In this document: one piece after another, positions 25,857 through 34,211 of the stretch
How positions within the stretch are numbered: position 1 is the stretch's first letter
Layout of the letters: each line of letters starts with the position of its first letter
Assembly (NCBI GenBank): GCA_052390115.1
Contig: JBQTHE010000009.1
Location: forward strand, 1 to 64,000
Length of the DNA stretch: 64,000 nt
Origin: GCA-003244245 sp052390115
GTDB taxonomy: Bacteria > Actinomycetota > Actinomycetes > Mycobacteriales > Pseudonocardiaceae
Direction: 5' to 3'
Made by a program: the position numbers and the translations under genes
The notes under the pieces: model-generated
What the model saw: only the letters and a program-made list of their open reading frames with translations
Told to the model about the DNA's origin: nothing
The model's database searches: none

Positions 25857-26279
25857 ATGACCGGTCACGGCGGTGACACGATCGCTCACGATATGTTCGC
25901 GCTGCTGCGCGAGGCCGCGGCACCTGTGGTGACCCGTTGGACCTACTGCACTGACGACCCCTTCGCTGTGGCACTTGAGATCCAGACCCGTGGCAATCGC
26001 TACGTGGATTGGGTCCTAGCCCGCGAACTGCTGGTGACTGGGCTCAGTGCTCCCGCCGGGATCGGCGACGTGCGGGTGCGCCCCGCCCAGTTCGGTGAAT
26101 GGGAAGTGACGCTGGTTGAGATCCGTTCACTCGACGGGCACGCCGTGCTGGAGTTGGACCGGGATCTGTTGCAGCAGTTCGTCGAGGCCACTTTCGAAAT
26201 CGTCCCGCTGGGCGACGAGAGCTCGGCCGTCGACATGGACGCCGAGATCGAGAAGATCACCAGGAGCTGCCCGGGTTGA
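25857..26279 (+). CDS. SsgA-like sporulation/cell division regulator
   Basis: The 140-residue protein is a member of the SsgA-like protein (SALP) family, which guides septum placement and spore wall work in morphologically complex actinomycetes. It carries DPFAVALEI, the central RELLVTGLSAPAGIGDVRV region, and VLELDRDLLQQFVEATFEIV typical of the family. The ATG at 25857 is preceded by AGGAGGGGAGG. A family A palindrome begins 12 bases after the stop. Presence of a SALP supports a filamentous, possibly sporulating lifestyle. Confidence 0.85.
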   Translation: MTGHGGDTIAHDMFALLREAAAPVVTRWTYCTDDPFAVALEIQTRGNRYVDWVLARELLVTGLSAPAGIGDVRVRPAQFGEWEVTLVEIRSLDGHAVLELDRDLLQQFVEATFEIVPLGDESSAVDMDAEIEKITRSCPG

Positions 26280-26291
26280 CGGCCGTTTAGT

Positions 26292-26353
26292 GCAGTCTGG
26301 ATGCAGAACGCGGTAATCCGACCACTGATTACTGCAGTTTGTCTCCAGAACGC
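26292..26353. repeat. Palindromic repeat family A, copy 2
   Basis: Imperfect arms 26292-26317 and 26328-26353 with a 10-nt loop keep the family size exactly. It lies just downstream of the SsgA-like gene and at the broken end of the DUF4062/NB-ARC pseudogene. Confidence 0.85.
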
Positions 26354-26424
26354 GGCGGGAGAGCTTCGTGGTCCTCGCCCTGGGATTTGAGGCGCCGCTG
26401 GTCACATCCGACACGAAAATGCAG

Positions 26425-27134
26425 GAAGCCCACCACACCACGTCGTCGTCGCCGTGGCGGTGGGCGTACTCGATGGCCAGCGCGGTCTTGCCGATCCCGC
26501 CCAGGCCGTGCAAAGCCTGCGCCACCGTCGCGCCGTCTGCCAGCAGGGAACGGCGCAGGTCCGCGAGCAACGTGTCGCGGCCAGTGAACCGGGTGCTGCG
26601 GGCGGGCACATTCCAGACCCGACCGACCGGCGCCCGCTCCGACTCGGCTCGCGGCAGTTCGACCAGTGCCTGATACACCGCCGTATGGAGCTGCTCCGGG
26701 CTGCTGGCCGTCACCACTGTCAATCCGGAGTCGAGCAGCCGGGCGCGGAACGCCTCCTGGCGTCGGCCGTGTTCGGCATCAACGAGCAGATCCCGCGGGC
26801 CTTCCGTCGCGTCGTCGAGCAGGAATACCAGGCGCGGCAGGTCGGCCTCACTGGCGGTCTCGAACTCCAGCTCGGGGTAGGACAGCTCCGGGCGGTCGCG
26901 TACCGGTGAGCCATACCGGAAACCGACGATGGCGACATACACATCCGCGGCCCGTACCGCCTTGCGGCAGACCTCGCTGGGCTGGGCGTCTCGGGCGGCG
27001 AAAGTAGGCCATGTCGGTGACCGCGTCGCCGGCCCGCAAGACCGCCCGCTCGGCCGCGTCCACAAAGGACCCGCCGCTGGGCAGCCGGCGCAGCTCCGAC
27101 GTTGACTCAAGAAGATCTGTCGCGGCTGCCCCAT
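26425..27134 (-). pseudogene. Broken DUF4062 + NB-ARC-type protein gene
   Basis: Reading from 27134 (MGQPRQIFLS), the frame must shift near 27110 to continue as TSELRRLPSGGSFVDAAERA, then shift back near 27005 to read EVCRKAVRAADVYVAIVGFR and YPELEFETASEADLPRLVFL, a typical DUF4062 domain. The linker FTGRDTLLADLRRSLL and the P-loop GLGGIGKTALAIEYAHRH follow, as in DUF4062-NB-ARC-TPR proteins. The similarity then stops at VVWW near 26425, before the rest of the ATPase and all sensor repeats. Two compensating frameshifts plus loss of most of the gene make this a pseudogene. Intact relatives are large STAND-type signalling proteins. Confidence 0.75.
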
Positions 27135-27178
27135 GCCGCACAGCATGCCACCCACCAGCACGGATGGGTGATAGGCGA

Positions 27179-27229
27179 TCAGCCGCCGAGACGTCCGGCC
27201 TTGACCACCGCAGTGAACACAGCACGGCA
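27179..27229 (-). pseudogene. Remnant of a DUF397 gene 3' end
   Basis: Sixteen residues ending AVFTAVVKAGRLGG and a stop match the C-terminus of the intact DUF397 protein at 27455-27658 (AFTAVVKAGCLNG). A stop codon lies immediately upstream in frame, so only the tail remains. DNA identity with the intact gene's 3' end is high over about 40 bases, which suggests a decayed duplicate. Confidence 0.6.
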
Positions 27230-27273
27230 TCAGCGAATGTCGGTTTGCTTCCCTCAGGAGGCTGGTCGGACAC

Positions 27274-27429
27274 GTGGCCGAAGACAAGGAAGACAAGGAC
27301 GCGCTCGACGTCGCCGACTTCGAACTCGCCGCCATCCACCTGCTCGGCGCCGACGTACGCCTGTACTCCGACCGGGTCCTTCGCAAGCCGCACGTCAGTC
27401 CTGATCTTGTGACAGTACAGCCGGTGTGA
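27274..27429 (+). CDS. Possible 51-residue acidic protein
   Basis: A GTG at 27274 opens a frame encoding MAEDKEDKDALDVADFELAA and a further 31 residues with a hydrophobic/charged pattern (IHLLGADVRLYSDR). An AGGAGG lies 12 bases upstream, slightly far. No family is recognised. It sits between the DUF397 remnant and the intact DUF397 gene on the opposite strand. It could be a small gene or chance. Confidence 0.4.
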   Translation: MAEDKEDKDALDVADFELAAIHLLGADVRLYSDRVLRKPHVSPDLVTVQPV

Positions 27430-27454
27430 GTGGCGACGACCGATTGCGAAACGA

Positions 27455-27658
27455 TCAGCCGTTGAGGCACCCGGCCTTGACTACTGCGGTGAAGGCGCTC
27501 CACTCGGCGGGGCTGACCGCGAGCACGGGGCTGGCGTCGCCGAGTTTGCTGTCCCGCACCAGCCGGTGACCAGCCAGGTTGGCCACCTCGACGCATTCAG
27601 CGCTGCCCGAGCTGTAGCTGCTCGTGAACCAGCGAGCGTTGGACATGTCGTGTCGCAT
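27455..27658 (-). CDS. DUF397 protein (Scr1-type partner)
   Basis: This 67-residue protein is a DUF397 member: RWFTSSYSSGSAECVEVA opens it and EWSAFTAVVKAG closes it. DUF397 genes typically lie beside XRE regulators with a DUF5753 domain and are thought to form toxin/antitoxin-like or developmental regulatory pairs in actinomycetes (the WhiJ/Scr1 type). Here it follows such a gene by 24 bases. The ATG at 27658 follows AAGGA; an ATG four codons later is possible. Confidence 0.85.
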   Translation of the reverse strand: MRHDMSNARWFTSSYSSGSAECVEVANLAGHRLVRDSKLGDASPVLAVSPAEWSAFTAVVKAGCLNG

Positions 27659-27682
27659 CGGAGAGCATCCTTTCCGGCGTGG

Positions 27683-28546
27683 TCAGGCGAGCTGTGCCGC
27701 CGCTTCCCGGATGATATCCAGGGACTCCACCGGGCCCAGCGCGGCGGCTTGCAACCGGCCCCACAAGCTGCCATAGGCGGCCACCGCATCCTTGGCGTCG
27801 AGGTAGCGCGCATCGTCATAGGACTCGATATAGACGAACTCCAGCGGTGCGGCGATGCCCGGCGCGGGGATATTGAGCAGGGTGAAGCGGTAGGCGATCC
27901 GGCCGGCGAAGGTCCGGGCGTCGAACGGCAGCACCTGGATCTGCACGTTGTGCAGCCGGGCCATGTCCGCGAGGGCGTCCAGTTGCTCGACCATCACTGC
28001 ACGGCTACCGACCTGCCGTCGCAGGCAGGACTCGGAAAGCACGAACGACACCTCGGGCGGGTCCTCCCTGGTGAGGATCGCCTGGCGCTCCTTGCGGGCC
28101 TGGACTTCATTCTCCAGGTTGTCGGCCGGCCCGAGCGGCTGAGCGTCGGCGTGCAGCGCCCGGATGTAGTTGTCGGTCTGCAGCAGCCCGTGGATCACCT
28201 CGACCTGGACGGACCGCAGCGTGGCGGCGTCGCGCTCCAGGTCCACGAACATCCGGAACCACTCCGGGTACACCGCGCGGTAGCCGTCCCACCGGCCACG
28301 TTTGCGCTGGCCGCGGGCGAGATCGAGCAGGATCTCGATGTGCTCGCTGGTGTCGCCGTAGAACTCGGCGAGCATCTTGACGTCGCTCGCGGCGATGTCG
28401 CTCTGCGCCAGCTCGATGCGGCTGATCTTGCTGACCCGGCAGCCGAGGTGCCGGGCGGCATGCTCGGGCGTGACGCCGGACTCGTGGCGCATTCGCTGCA
28501 GCTCGTTGGAGAGCACCAGACGGCGGACGGTCGGAGTGGTTCCCAT
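27683..28546 (-). CDS. XRE regulator with DUF5753 domain (Scr1-like)
   Basis: The 287-residue protein has an N-terminal helix-turn-helix (LSNELQRMRHESGVTPEHAA, then CRVSKISRIE). A DUF5753 domain follows from about residue 95, with HGLLQTDNYIRALH, RQAIL and VQIQVLPFDA. The ATG at 28546 has GGAGG nine bases upstream. It heads a two-gene unit with DUF397. The divergent gap upstream has palindromic TAGGATTCCTA motifs, likely its operator. Relatives regulate development or respond to cues together with their DUF397 partner. Confidence 0.85.
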   Translation of the reverse strand: MGTTPTVRRLVLSNELQRMRHESGVTPEHAARHLGCRVSKISRIELAQSDIAASDVKMLAEFYGDTSEHIEILLDLARGQRKRGRWDGYRAVYPEWFRMFVDLERDAATLRSVQVEVIHGLLQTDNYIRALHADAQPLGPADNLENEVQARKERQAILTREDPPEVSFVLSESCLRRQVGSRAVMVEQLDALADMARLHNVQIQVLPFDARTFAGRIAYRFTLLNIPAPGIAAPLEFVYIESYDDARYLDAKDAVAAYGSLWGRLQAAALGPVESLDIIREAAAQLA

Positions 28547-28634
28547 CTCACGCTGCCTCCGGGGTAGGCGGGATCCGTGGCCGGCGCCCGCCACCGAGCG
28601 CGCCGTCCGCATCACCTGTACGAGCGACTTCTAC

Positions 28635-28685
28635 TATAGGATTCCTATCGCTAGTCTTCCCGTGTGCCGTTGAGCGGGAATCCTA
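28635..28685. promoter_or_regulatory. Operator candidate between divergent genes
   Basis: TATAGGATTCC (28635-28645) and GGAATCCTATA (28675-28685) are perfect 11-bp inverted arms centred 40 bp apart, and the first overlaps a palindrome, TAGGATTCCTA (28637-28647). The position between the XRE-DUF5753 gene and the plus-strand genes suggests an autoregulated bidirectional site. Confidence 0.5.
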
Positions 28686-28957
28686 TATTGGGTGTGCAGG
28701 CTACCCGGTCGTTCGACGCGCGAGCAGCCCGATGGGCAGGGCCGGACCCCGACGTGCCCCCTGCCCATCGGGTGTTCCAGCGCGGTGCAGTCGATCACCT
28801 CGGAGCGGGCACTGCAGCCCCGCGCGCGGGTGGCCCCGTTATCGAGTGCACCGCCCAGGCCGACCCGGACGACCAGCGCCGGCGGGATCCCCGACCGCGC
28901 CCCGCGTCCCCGCTGCGGGATCCGTCCGGGTCGGCCCATTTCGTGGACCGGAGGTGA
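28664..28957 (+). CDS. Hypothetical protein
   Basis: A 97-residue frame starts at GTG 28664, inside the operator region, and ends at 28957 within the ribosome binding site of the next gene. It is Arg/Pro/Asp-rich with no motif I recognise and no clear ribosome binding site. The tight spacing to the following gene favours an operon, but the start and reality of the gene are uncertain. Confidence 0.35.
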   Translation: MPLSGNPILGVQATRSFDARAARWAGPDPDVPPAHRVFQRGAVDHLGAGTAAPRAGGPVIECTAQADPDDQRRRDPRPRPASPLRDPSGSAHFVDRR

Positions 28958-28960
28958 CCC

Positions 28961-29335
28961 GTGGCCAAGCGCCACCGCACGACCCCGCTGCTGCGCCTGC
29001 TCGGCCGGCTGGGCTGGCAGCGTGATCCCGACCTGTGGACCGTGCACTGCCGAGACGGGCACGGACGCCGGGCGCGCATCCTCGTCCACCTCAGTGGGGC
29101 CGGAGTCTGCCCCACGGTGCCTGATCACGGTCCGCTGCAGCTCAGCGTGCTGCAGGCCGGGCGGTTGCGCGCAGCCCTGCGGGACGCATTCCTCGGTCTC
29201 GAGTACCTTGTCCAGGCACCACGCACCAAGCCCGCAATGCCATCACCGGCCCGTCCGCCGAGTTACCGGGAGCGTGTGCCGGTACGGATCCCCGCCCGAC
29301 CGTCAGTGGCGGAGCTGCGCCTGCGGGTGCGTTGA
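28961..29335 (+). CDS. Hypothetical protein
   Basis: This 124-residue protein begins at a GTG preceded by GGAGGTGACCC, a strong start. The N-terminal half, RLLGRLGWQRDPDLWTVHC, looks folded; the C-terminal third is Pro/Arg-rich and probably disordered. No family is recognised. It converges on the 2OG oxygenase gene with 30 bases between stops. Confidence 0.6.
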   Translation: MAKRHRTTPLLRLLGRLGWQRDPDLWTVHCRDGHGRRARILVHLSGAGVCPTVPDHGPLQLSVLQAGRLRAALRDAFLGLEYLVQAPRTKPAMPSPARPPSYRERVPVRIPARPSVAELRLRVR

Positions 29336-29365
29336 ACCCCGCTTGGCGCGGGTCCGTAGGCCTGT

Positions 29366-30079
29366 TCAGGCGGCGTCGTGGAAGATCACGCCGAGGGCGT
29401 GGCGCTGGCCGCTGCGCAGCACGGACACGCCGTGGCGCATGGCGATCCGGTGGTAGCCGCGGGCGCCGGATCCCGGCCGGTAGCGGGTCGGCCAGATCAC
29501 CGCCTGGCCCTGGTCCAGGGTGACCGCGGTGCCCCGGGACTGCGCTCTGGGCATGTTTTCCACCAGCAGGAACTCCCCGCCGGTGTAGTCCACCCCAGGC
29601 TGCGACAGCGCGACCATCACCTGCAGCGGGAAGGCGTGCTCGCCGTAGAGGTCCTGGTGCAGGCAGTTGTAGTCGCCCTCGCCGTAGCGCAGCACCAACG
29701 GGGTCGGACGGGTCTGGCCCGCGGCGTGGCAGCGGTCCAGGAAGTCCGCCAGCCGGTCGGGGAACCGCTCGGGCAGCCGTAACCGCTCGTACCAGGTGTT
29801 CGCCACCGGGACCAGCCGCGGGTACAGCGCCTGCCGGAGCTGCTCCACCGCATCCGGCAGCGGATGGTCGAAGTACTGGTACTGGCCGGAGCCGTACCGG
29901 TAGCGGGCCATGTCCACCCGCGCTCGCCAGTGTCCGGGCTGGTCGTAGAGCCCGACCAGCTCGTCGCACTGCGCGGCGGACAGCACCGGCGTGGTGACGG
30001 CGTAGCCGCGCCGGTCCAGCGATTCGCACAGCTGCGGCCAGTCCCACCCGCGCACCGTGTCAGTGATCGAGTCGGTCAT
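29366..30079 (-). CDS. 2OG-Fe(II) oxygenase
   Basis: The 237-residue protein is a 2-oxoglutarate and iron dependent dioxygenase of the prolyl-hydroxylase-like group. The HxD pair is in CLHQDLYGE, a distal His is in YHRIAMRHGVSVLRSG, and an Arg near the end (SGQRHALGVIFH) would bind 2-oxoglutarate. The ATG at 30079 has AGGAGA five bases upstream and overlaps the preceding gene by 4 nt. In other actinobacteria similar proteins lie near alkylation repair genes, from memory; none is seen here. The substrate is unknown. Confidence 0.85.
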   Translation of the reverse strand: MTDSITDTVRGWDWPQLCESLDRRGYAVTTPVLSAAQCDELVGLYDQPGHWRARVDMARYRYGSGQYQYFDHPLPDAVEQLRQALYPRLVPVANTWYERLRLPERFPDRLADFLDRCHAAGQTRPTPLVLRYGEGDYNCLHQDLYGEHAFPLQVMVALSQPGVDYTGGEFLLVENMPRAQSRGTAVTLDQGQAVIWPTRYRPGSGARGYHRIAMRHGVSVLRSGQRHALGVIFHDAA

Positions 30080-30336
30080 GACGTCTCCTGGACTGCGACT
30101 GCGACTGCGGCGACGGGTCGGCAGTGCTGGCACGGCGAACTCCGGATCACCTCTGCCACGTCGGTGCGGGGATCGATGCGTTCGGTCACGGTCGCGAGAT
30201 CCCGTTGCGCCGGGCGCCGGACGGTCGCCCGGGTGTGGTTGCGCCAGACGTTGAGCAGCAGGATCGCCACCAGCCAGGCCTGCAGTGCCAGAATCCGCTC
30301 CGGCAGCTTTGCGTTGCGCGTCTCAGTATCGCTCAT
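30076..30336 (-). CDS. Small hypothetical protein coupled to 2OG oxygenase
   Basis: This 86-residue protein has a hydrophobic stretch near residues 16-31 (ILALQAWLVAILLLNVW) that could be a membrane anchor, a basic middle and a C-terminal CQHC pair. Its TGA overlaps the oxygenase ATG (ATGA), so the two are translated together and may work together. No family is recognised. Confidence 0.55.
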   Translation of the reverse strand: MSDTETRNAKLPERILALQAWLVAILLLNVWRNHTRATVRRPAQRDLATVTERIDPRTDVAEVIRSSPCQHCRPVAAVAVAVQETS

Positions 30337-30475
30337 GTCCCAGGGAACCCCGACATGCTCAGCACGGTTGCATCATTAGTTGCATCAACAAGGGGGCACT
30401 AGCGGATAACACAAAGGAGTGCCGCGCATGCGAGTAGCCGCCATCGTGGCGCAGGGTCTCTATGACGAGGTTGCC

Positions 30476-30700
30476 CTAGATGATACCACCGCCCAGGGTC
30501 AAGCGGAGCCCGGCTAGGACGCAAGCCAGGATGCTGATGTTGCGCCCTGCGGTATTGCTACTGAGCAGGCCGAAGACGAGGCCGACGACGCCAATGATGA
30601 GCGCGAGCCAGGAAAAAATTGCGCCGATGACGGGAAGGATGGCCGTCAAAATCACGATGAGTATGGCGAGGATACCGAGGATGATGGCGATCACATTCAT
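30476..30700 (-). CDS. Small two-helix membrane protein
   Basis: This 74-residue protein is almost wholly hydrophobic, with two or three membrane helices (VIAIILGILAILIVILTAI, then a GVVGLVFGLL helix). The ATG at 30700 overlaps the stop of the upstream frame by 4 nt, explaining the absence of its own ribosome binding site. The function is unknown. Confidence 0.6.
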   Translation of the reverse strand: MNVIAIILGILAILIVILTAILPVIGAIFSWLALIIGVVGLVFGLLSSNTAGRNISILACVLAGLRLTLGGGII

Positions 30701-30969
30701 ACCCCTATTATGCGCCACAGACTCCACCGCCGCATGGCGCCGGGCAGCGGCCCGGGTGCGGTTGCGCGCGTATCGGTAACGCTTGTGTCCAGGGAATCCC
30801 GCGGGCCTGAGCGCTGCGCTGGCCGGTGCCCGCCCGCACGAGCAGCCTGCAGGGCGCGGATCCGGCGCACCAGCTCGGCCACGAGTTCGCCGTTGGCGGC
30901 GTTGTCGCCCCGGTCTGCGTTAGCCAGGAAGCAGTCCTGCAACGCCCTGGAGCTCGCCGGCTCCTCCAA
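30697..30969 (-). CDS. Small hypothetical protein upstream of membrane protein
   Basis: A 90-residue frame from a TTG at 30969 begins with a helical, charged part (ELVAELVRRIRALQAARA) and ends in an ATGA overlap with the membrane protein gene. The overlap supports it as coding, but the start is weak and the family unknown. It could be a gene fragment. Confidence 0.4.
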   Translation of the reverse strand: MEEPASSRALQDCFLANADRGDNAANGELVAELVRRIRALQAARAGGHRPAQRSGPRDSLDTSVTDTRATAPGPLPGAMRRWSLWRIIGV

Positions 30970-31045
30970 CCCACATCAGCGGTTGTCTGGCCGGGTCCTC
31001 AGCTGTGACTAAGTGGTCGTCGCCGGAAGTTCGTCGGGGGTGCAC

Positions 31046-31109
31046 GTCGTGAACTCGACGTCCCCGACGTTGCCGCGCGCGGCGATGTCGGTGACGTCGA
31101 GTTCACGAG
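31046..31109. repeat. Palindromic repeat family C, copy 3
   Basis: Arms 31046-31068 and 31087-31109 repeat the family core CGTGAACTCGACG with a GC-rich loop. It lies in the gap between the hypothetical gene at 30697-30969 and the GYD gene. Confidence 0.85.
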
Positions 31110-31218
31110 GCACCAGCTCATGCCTGCCACCTGTATCTGACACACCTCCGACCCCTGAGCCACTGCATATACGACCTGCCGTCACGTCAACCGCCCGACG
31201 GACTTCCGGCGCCGACCA

Positions 31219-31584
31219 CTAAGGTCCGGCGCTGCCGTCATGCGGGGCGTCGTCATGTGCAGCGCCGGGCGGCCGGTACCGCAGCGTGGCGGCGCCGCGC
31301 AGGGCGGCGTCCACCTCGTCCGCCGTCTCGAGCACCACGGTTCGCAGCCGCACCCCGCCGCTCATCCCGACGGCCAGGGTCACGGCTCCCGCGGCCACCG
31401 CGTCGGGCAGGTCGGCGATGCAGTAGACATCGTCGTTCCCGAACGCCCAGTAGAGGGCTTCGAGGGTGCCGCCGGCGCTCGCGATCAAGTCTTCGACGGC
31501 TGCCCGTCGGCTCACCGCGCCCTCGCGCTGCAGCCCGGCGAGGCCAACGTCGGTGTACGTACCGCAGAACAGGAACTTTGTCAC
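31219..31584 (-). CDS. GYD domain protein
   Basis: The 121-residue protein matches the small GYD domain family: FLFCGTYTDVGLAGL opens it, then IASAGGTLEALYWAFGNDDV and VLETADEVDAAL. GYD proteins are ferredoxin-like folds of unknown role. The GTG start is at 31584. It is divergent from mshA with a 141-base gap. Confidence 0.8.
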   Translation of the reverse strand: MTKFLFCGTYTDVGLAGLQREGAVSRRAAVEDLIASAGGTLEALYWAFGNDDVYCIADLPDAVAAGAVTLAVGMSGGVRLRTVVLETADEVDAALRGAATLRYRPPGAAHDDAPHDGSAGP

Positions 31585-31725
31585 GATGCCTGCTCCCGTC
31601 TCCCGAGTGTGGAATTCCTTGGCTATGGAGCATGTTCACCCTAGAGCCCATCCCGAATTGCGCGGACCGGGCGCGGGTGCCAATGGGAACGGTGGTATCG
31701 GGCCGGTGCAGGCAGGATTGGGCGA

Positions 31726-33018
31726 GTGATCGGCCGGATCGGGATGGCGCTGCGCCGCGCTGCGGTGCTCTCCGTGCACACTTCTCCGCTGGACCAGCCG
31801 GGCACCGGAGACGCCGGCGGGATGAACGTCTACATCGTGCAGACCGCGACCCGGATGGCCAGCCGTGGTGTCGAGGTCGAGGTCTTCACCCGGGCCACCT
31901 CCTCGGGGCTGCCGCCGGTGGTGGAGCTCGCGCCGGGAGTCACGGTGCGGCACATCACCGCCGGGCCCTACGAAGGTCTGGCCAAGGACGACCTGCCCGC
32001 GCAGCTGTGTGCCTTCACCGCCGGGGTGCTGCGGGCCGAGGCGCGCCGCGAGCCGGGTTACTACGACGTGGTGCACTCGCACTACTGGCTGTCTGGGCAG
32101 GTCGGTTGGCTGGCCCGGGACCGCTGGGGGGTGCCGCTGGTGCACACCGCGCACACCCTGGCCAAGGTGAAGAACGCCGCGCTGGCGCACGGTGACGTCC
32201 CGGAGCCGCACACCCGGATGATCGGCGAGCAGCAGGTGGTGGCCGAGGCCGACCGGTTGGTGGCGAACACCCCGGCCGAGACCGCTCAGCTCGTCGAGCT
32301 CTACGGCGCCGACCCGGCTTGCACCGTCACCATCCCGCCGGGTGTCGACCTGGAGCTCTTCACGCCGGGATCCCGCAGCGCCGCCCGCACTGAGCTGGGC
32401 CTGCCACCTGACGCCGTGGTGCTCGCCTTCATCGGCCGCATCCAGCCGCTCAAGGCGCCGGACGTGCTGTTGCGCGCCGCCGCCGAGATGCTGCACCGTG
32501 ACCCGGCGCTGCGCCACCGGCTGCGGGTGCTGGTTGTGGGCGGACCGTCGGGTAGCGGGCTGGCCGAACCCACCGTGCTGCACCAGCTCGCAGCCGTGCT
32601 GGGGATCTCGGAGCAGGTCGTGTTCGTTCCCCCGCAAGGTGGCGCTGGGCTGGTCGGCGTGTACCGCGCCGCAGATGTGGTAGCGGTGCCCAGCTACAAC
32701 GAGTCGTTCGGCCTGGTCGCGCTGGAGGCGCAGGCATGCGGGACGCCGGTGGTCGCAGCCGAGGTGGGTGGCCTGCCTGTGGCGGTGGCCCACGGGGTGT
32801 CCGGTCAGTTGGTGGGCAGCCACCACCCGGTCGACTGGGCTGATGCGCTGTCCGCCGTCGCGCTGCATCCAGGGCGTCGTGCAGAGCTAGCGGCGGGCGC
32901 CACCGGCCATGCCCGGGGGTTCTCCTGGGAGCGCACAACCGAGGCGCTGCTGCGGGTCTACGCCGACGCTGCGGCGGCCTACCGGGTGGACGCCCTGCAG
33001 CGCGAGGTAGCGGTGTGA
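31726..33018 (+). CDS. mshA: D-inositol-3-phosphate glycosyltransferase, mycothiol synthesis
   Basis: This 430-residue GT4 glycosyltransferase makes the first mycothiol intermediate from UDP-GlcNAc and 1-L-myo-inositol-1-phosphate. MshA hallmarks are DAGGMNVYIVQTA near residue 28, VVHSHYWLSGQVGWLARDR, the acceptor region HTAHTLAKVKN, and the nucleotide-binding PSYNESFGLVALEAQACGTP. The GTG at 31726 is used; an ATG six codons later is possible. It overlaps the YbjN-like gene by 4 nt. The location beside gpm1 and senX3-regX3 is the typical one in mycobacteria. Confidence 0.95.
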   Translation: MIGRIGMALRRAAVLSVHTSPLDQPGTGDAGGMNVYIVQTATRMASRGVEVEVFTRATSSGLPPVVELAPGVTVRHITAGPYEGLAKDDLPAQLCAFTAGVLRAEARREPGYYDVVHSHYWLSGQVGWLARDRWGVPLVHTAHTLAKVKNAALAHGDVPEPHTRMIGEQQVVAEADRLVANTPAETAQLVELYGADPACTVTIPPGVDLELFTPGSRSAARTELGLPPDAVVLAFIGRIQPLKAPDVLLRAAAEMLHRDPALRHRLRVLVVGGPSGSGLAEPTVLHQLAAVLGISEQVVFVPPQGGAGLVGVYRAADVVAVPSYNESFGLVALEAQACGTPVVAAEVGGLPVAVAHGVSGQLVGSHHPVDWADALSAVALHPGRRAELAAGATGHARGFSWERTTEALLRVYADAAAAYRVDALQREVAV

Positions 33019-33503
33019 CACGCCCGGCGGACCTGGATCCGGTTATCGCGGGGACACTGGACGAGGCTGGGTTGCGCCACGATCACCCCGAGCCGGGCAG
33101 CTTCCTCATCACCCTGCCGGGCACCAAGAAGCTGCAGACCACCTGCTGGGTGCTGGTCGGCCAGCACGGGGTGCTGGTGGAGACCTTCGTGTGCCGGCAT
33201 CCGGATGAGGCACACGAGGACGTCTATCGCTGGTTGCTGCGGCGAAATGCCCGGCTGTACGGCGTACACTATGCGCTGGACAAGGTTGGCGACATCTATC
33301 TCGTGGGGCGGCTGGCCCATCATGCGGTGACCGCCGGCGAATTGGACCGGGTGTTGGGACAAGTGGTCGAGGCCGCCGACGGTGACTTCAACACCCTGCT
33401 GGAGATCGGGTTCGCCTCGTCGATCCGGCGCGAATGGAACTGGCGGGTGGCGCGTGGCGAGCCGTTGGTCAACCTCGCCGCATTCGAGCATCTGGTGCGC
33501 TGA
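33015..33503 (+). CDS. YbjN domain protein (Rv0487-like)
   Basis: The 162-residue protein has the YbjN/type III secretion chaperone-like fold: KKLQTTCWVLVGQHGVLVET, then YRWLLRRNARLYGVHYAL and VGDIYLVGRL. Orthologues follow mshA in many actinobacteria. The GTG start overlaps mshA by 4 nt, so the genes are translationally coupled. The function is unknown, though co-location with mshA suggests a supporting role. Confidence 0.85.
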   Translation: MTRPADLDPVIAGTLDEAGLRHDHPEPGSFLITLPGTKKLQTTCWVLVGQHGVLVETFVCRHPDEAHEDVYRWLLRRNARLYGVHYALDKVGDIYLVGRLAHHAVTAGELDRVLGQVVEAADGDFNTLLEIGFASSIRREWNWRVARGEPLVNLAAFEHLVR

Positions 33504-34211
33504 GCCGGCTATCAGCTGGGGTCCAAGTTGGTGGCGGGGCGTCCCGGGGGAGAGGGGGGAGTCGCACACTCGGGTCGCCCCGCCACTATGTCCCGCGTAG
33601 CGAATCCTCTCGGGTGAGGGGCACCCCAGGGATCCTGGCGGGCCGCGATCCGACGGGGGAGGACGAACCGCGGGCTGCTGCTCACCTGCCGGGAGTTTGG
33701 TGGGAGCCGGCGAGGTGAGCGGTGACACACTCTCAGCCAGGCGGGTGGATCTCAAGACCTTCTTGGTACTCGGTTCGAGCGCAACCCGATTGGCGTAAAC
33801 CAACGTTCCGAAGCGCCGGCCCTCATCATGGCGCGGGTTCACCAGGTCAGTGGCCCCGGTGGGACGTCCCCTGCGAGGCCCGCCGCCAGCGCCGCTCTGC
33901 GGCGGCTGAAGACCTGGAACCAGGCAGAATCAACCCTGCGTAACGCCAGCGACACTGACAGCGACATACATAGAGCCCAACCGTATCGGGCCCCGCCGCC
34001 CCGGGCCACACTCCTCGGCCGTGGCGGTGGCGTGTCGCGCTCGGAGTGTCGAGGAGGAAATAGCCAGCGTGCAGTCACGCACCGGATACGGTCGGTTGCA
34101 CAGCGAGGTTGTCCCCCGATCGGCTGCTTCGGCGGGCGGGAATCGCTGGTATGAAACTGCGGCCGGGCTCGCCGGTTGTAAGGTGGCTCGATCTCCGGGA
34201 GGTAAATAGAC
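33504..34211. other. Intergenic region without a clear gene
   Basis: About 700 bases after the YbjN gene hold no frame with a good start or recognisable product. GC-rich blocks at 33530-33620 could form terminator hairpins. Open frames on the minus strand through this region look like shadows. Confidence 0.5.
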
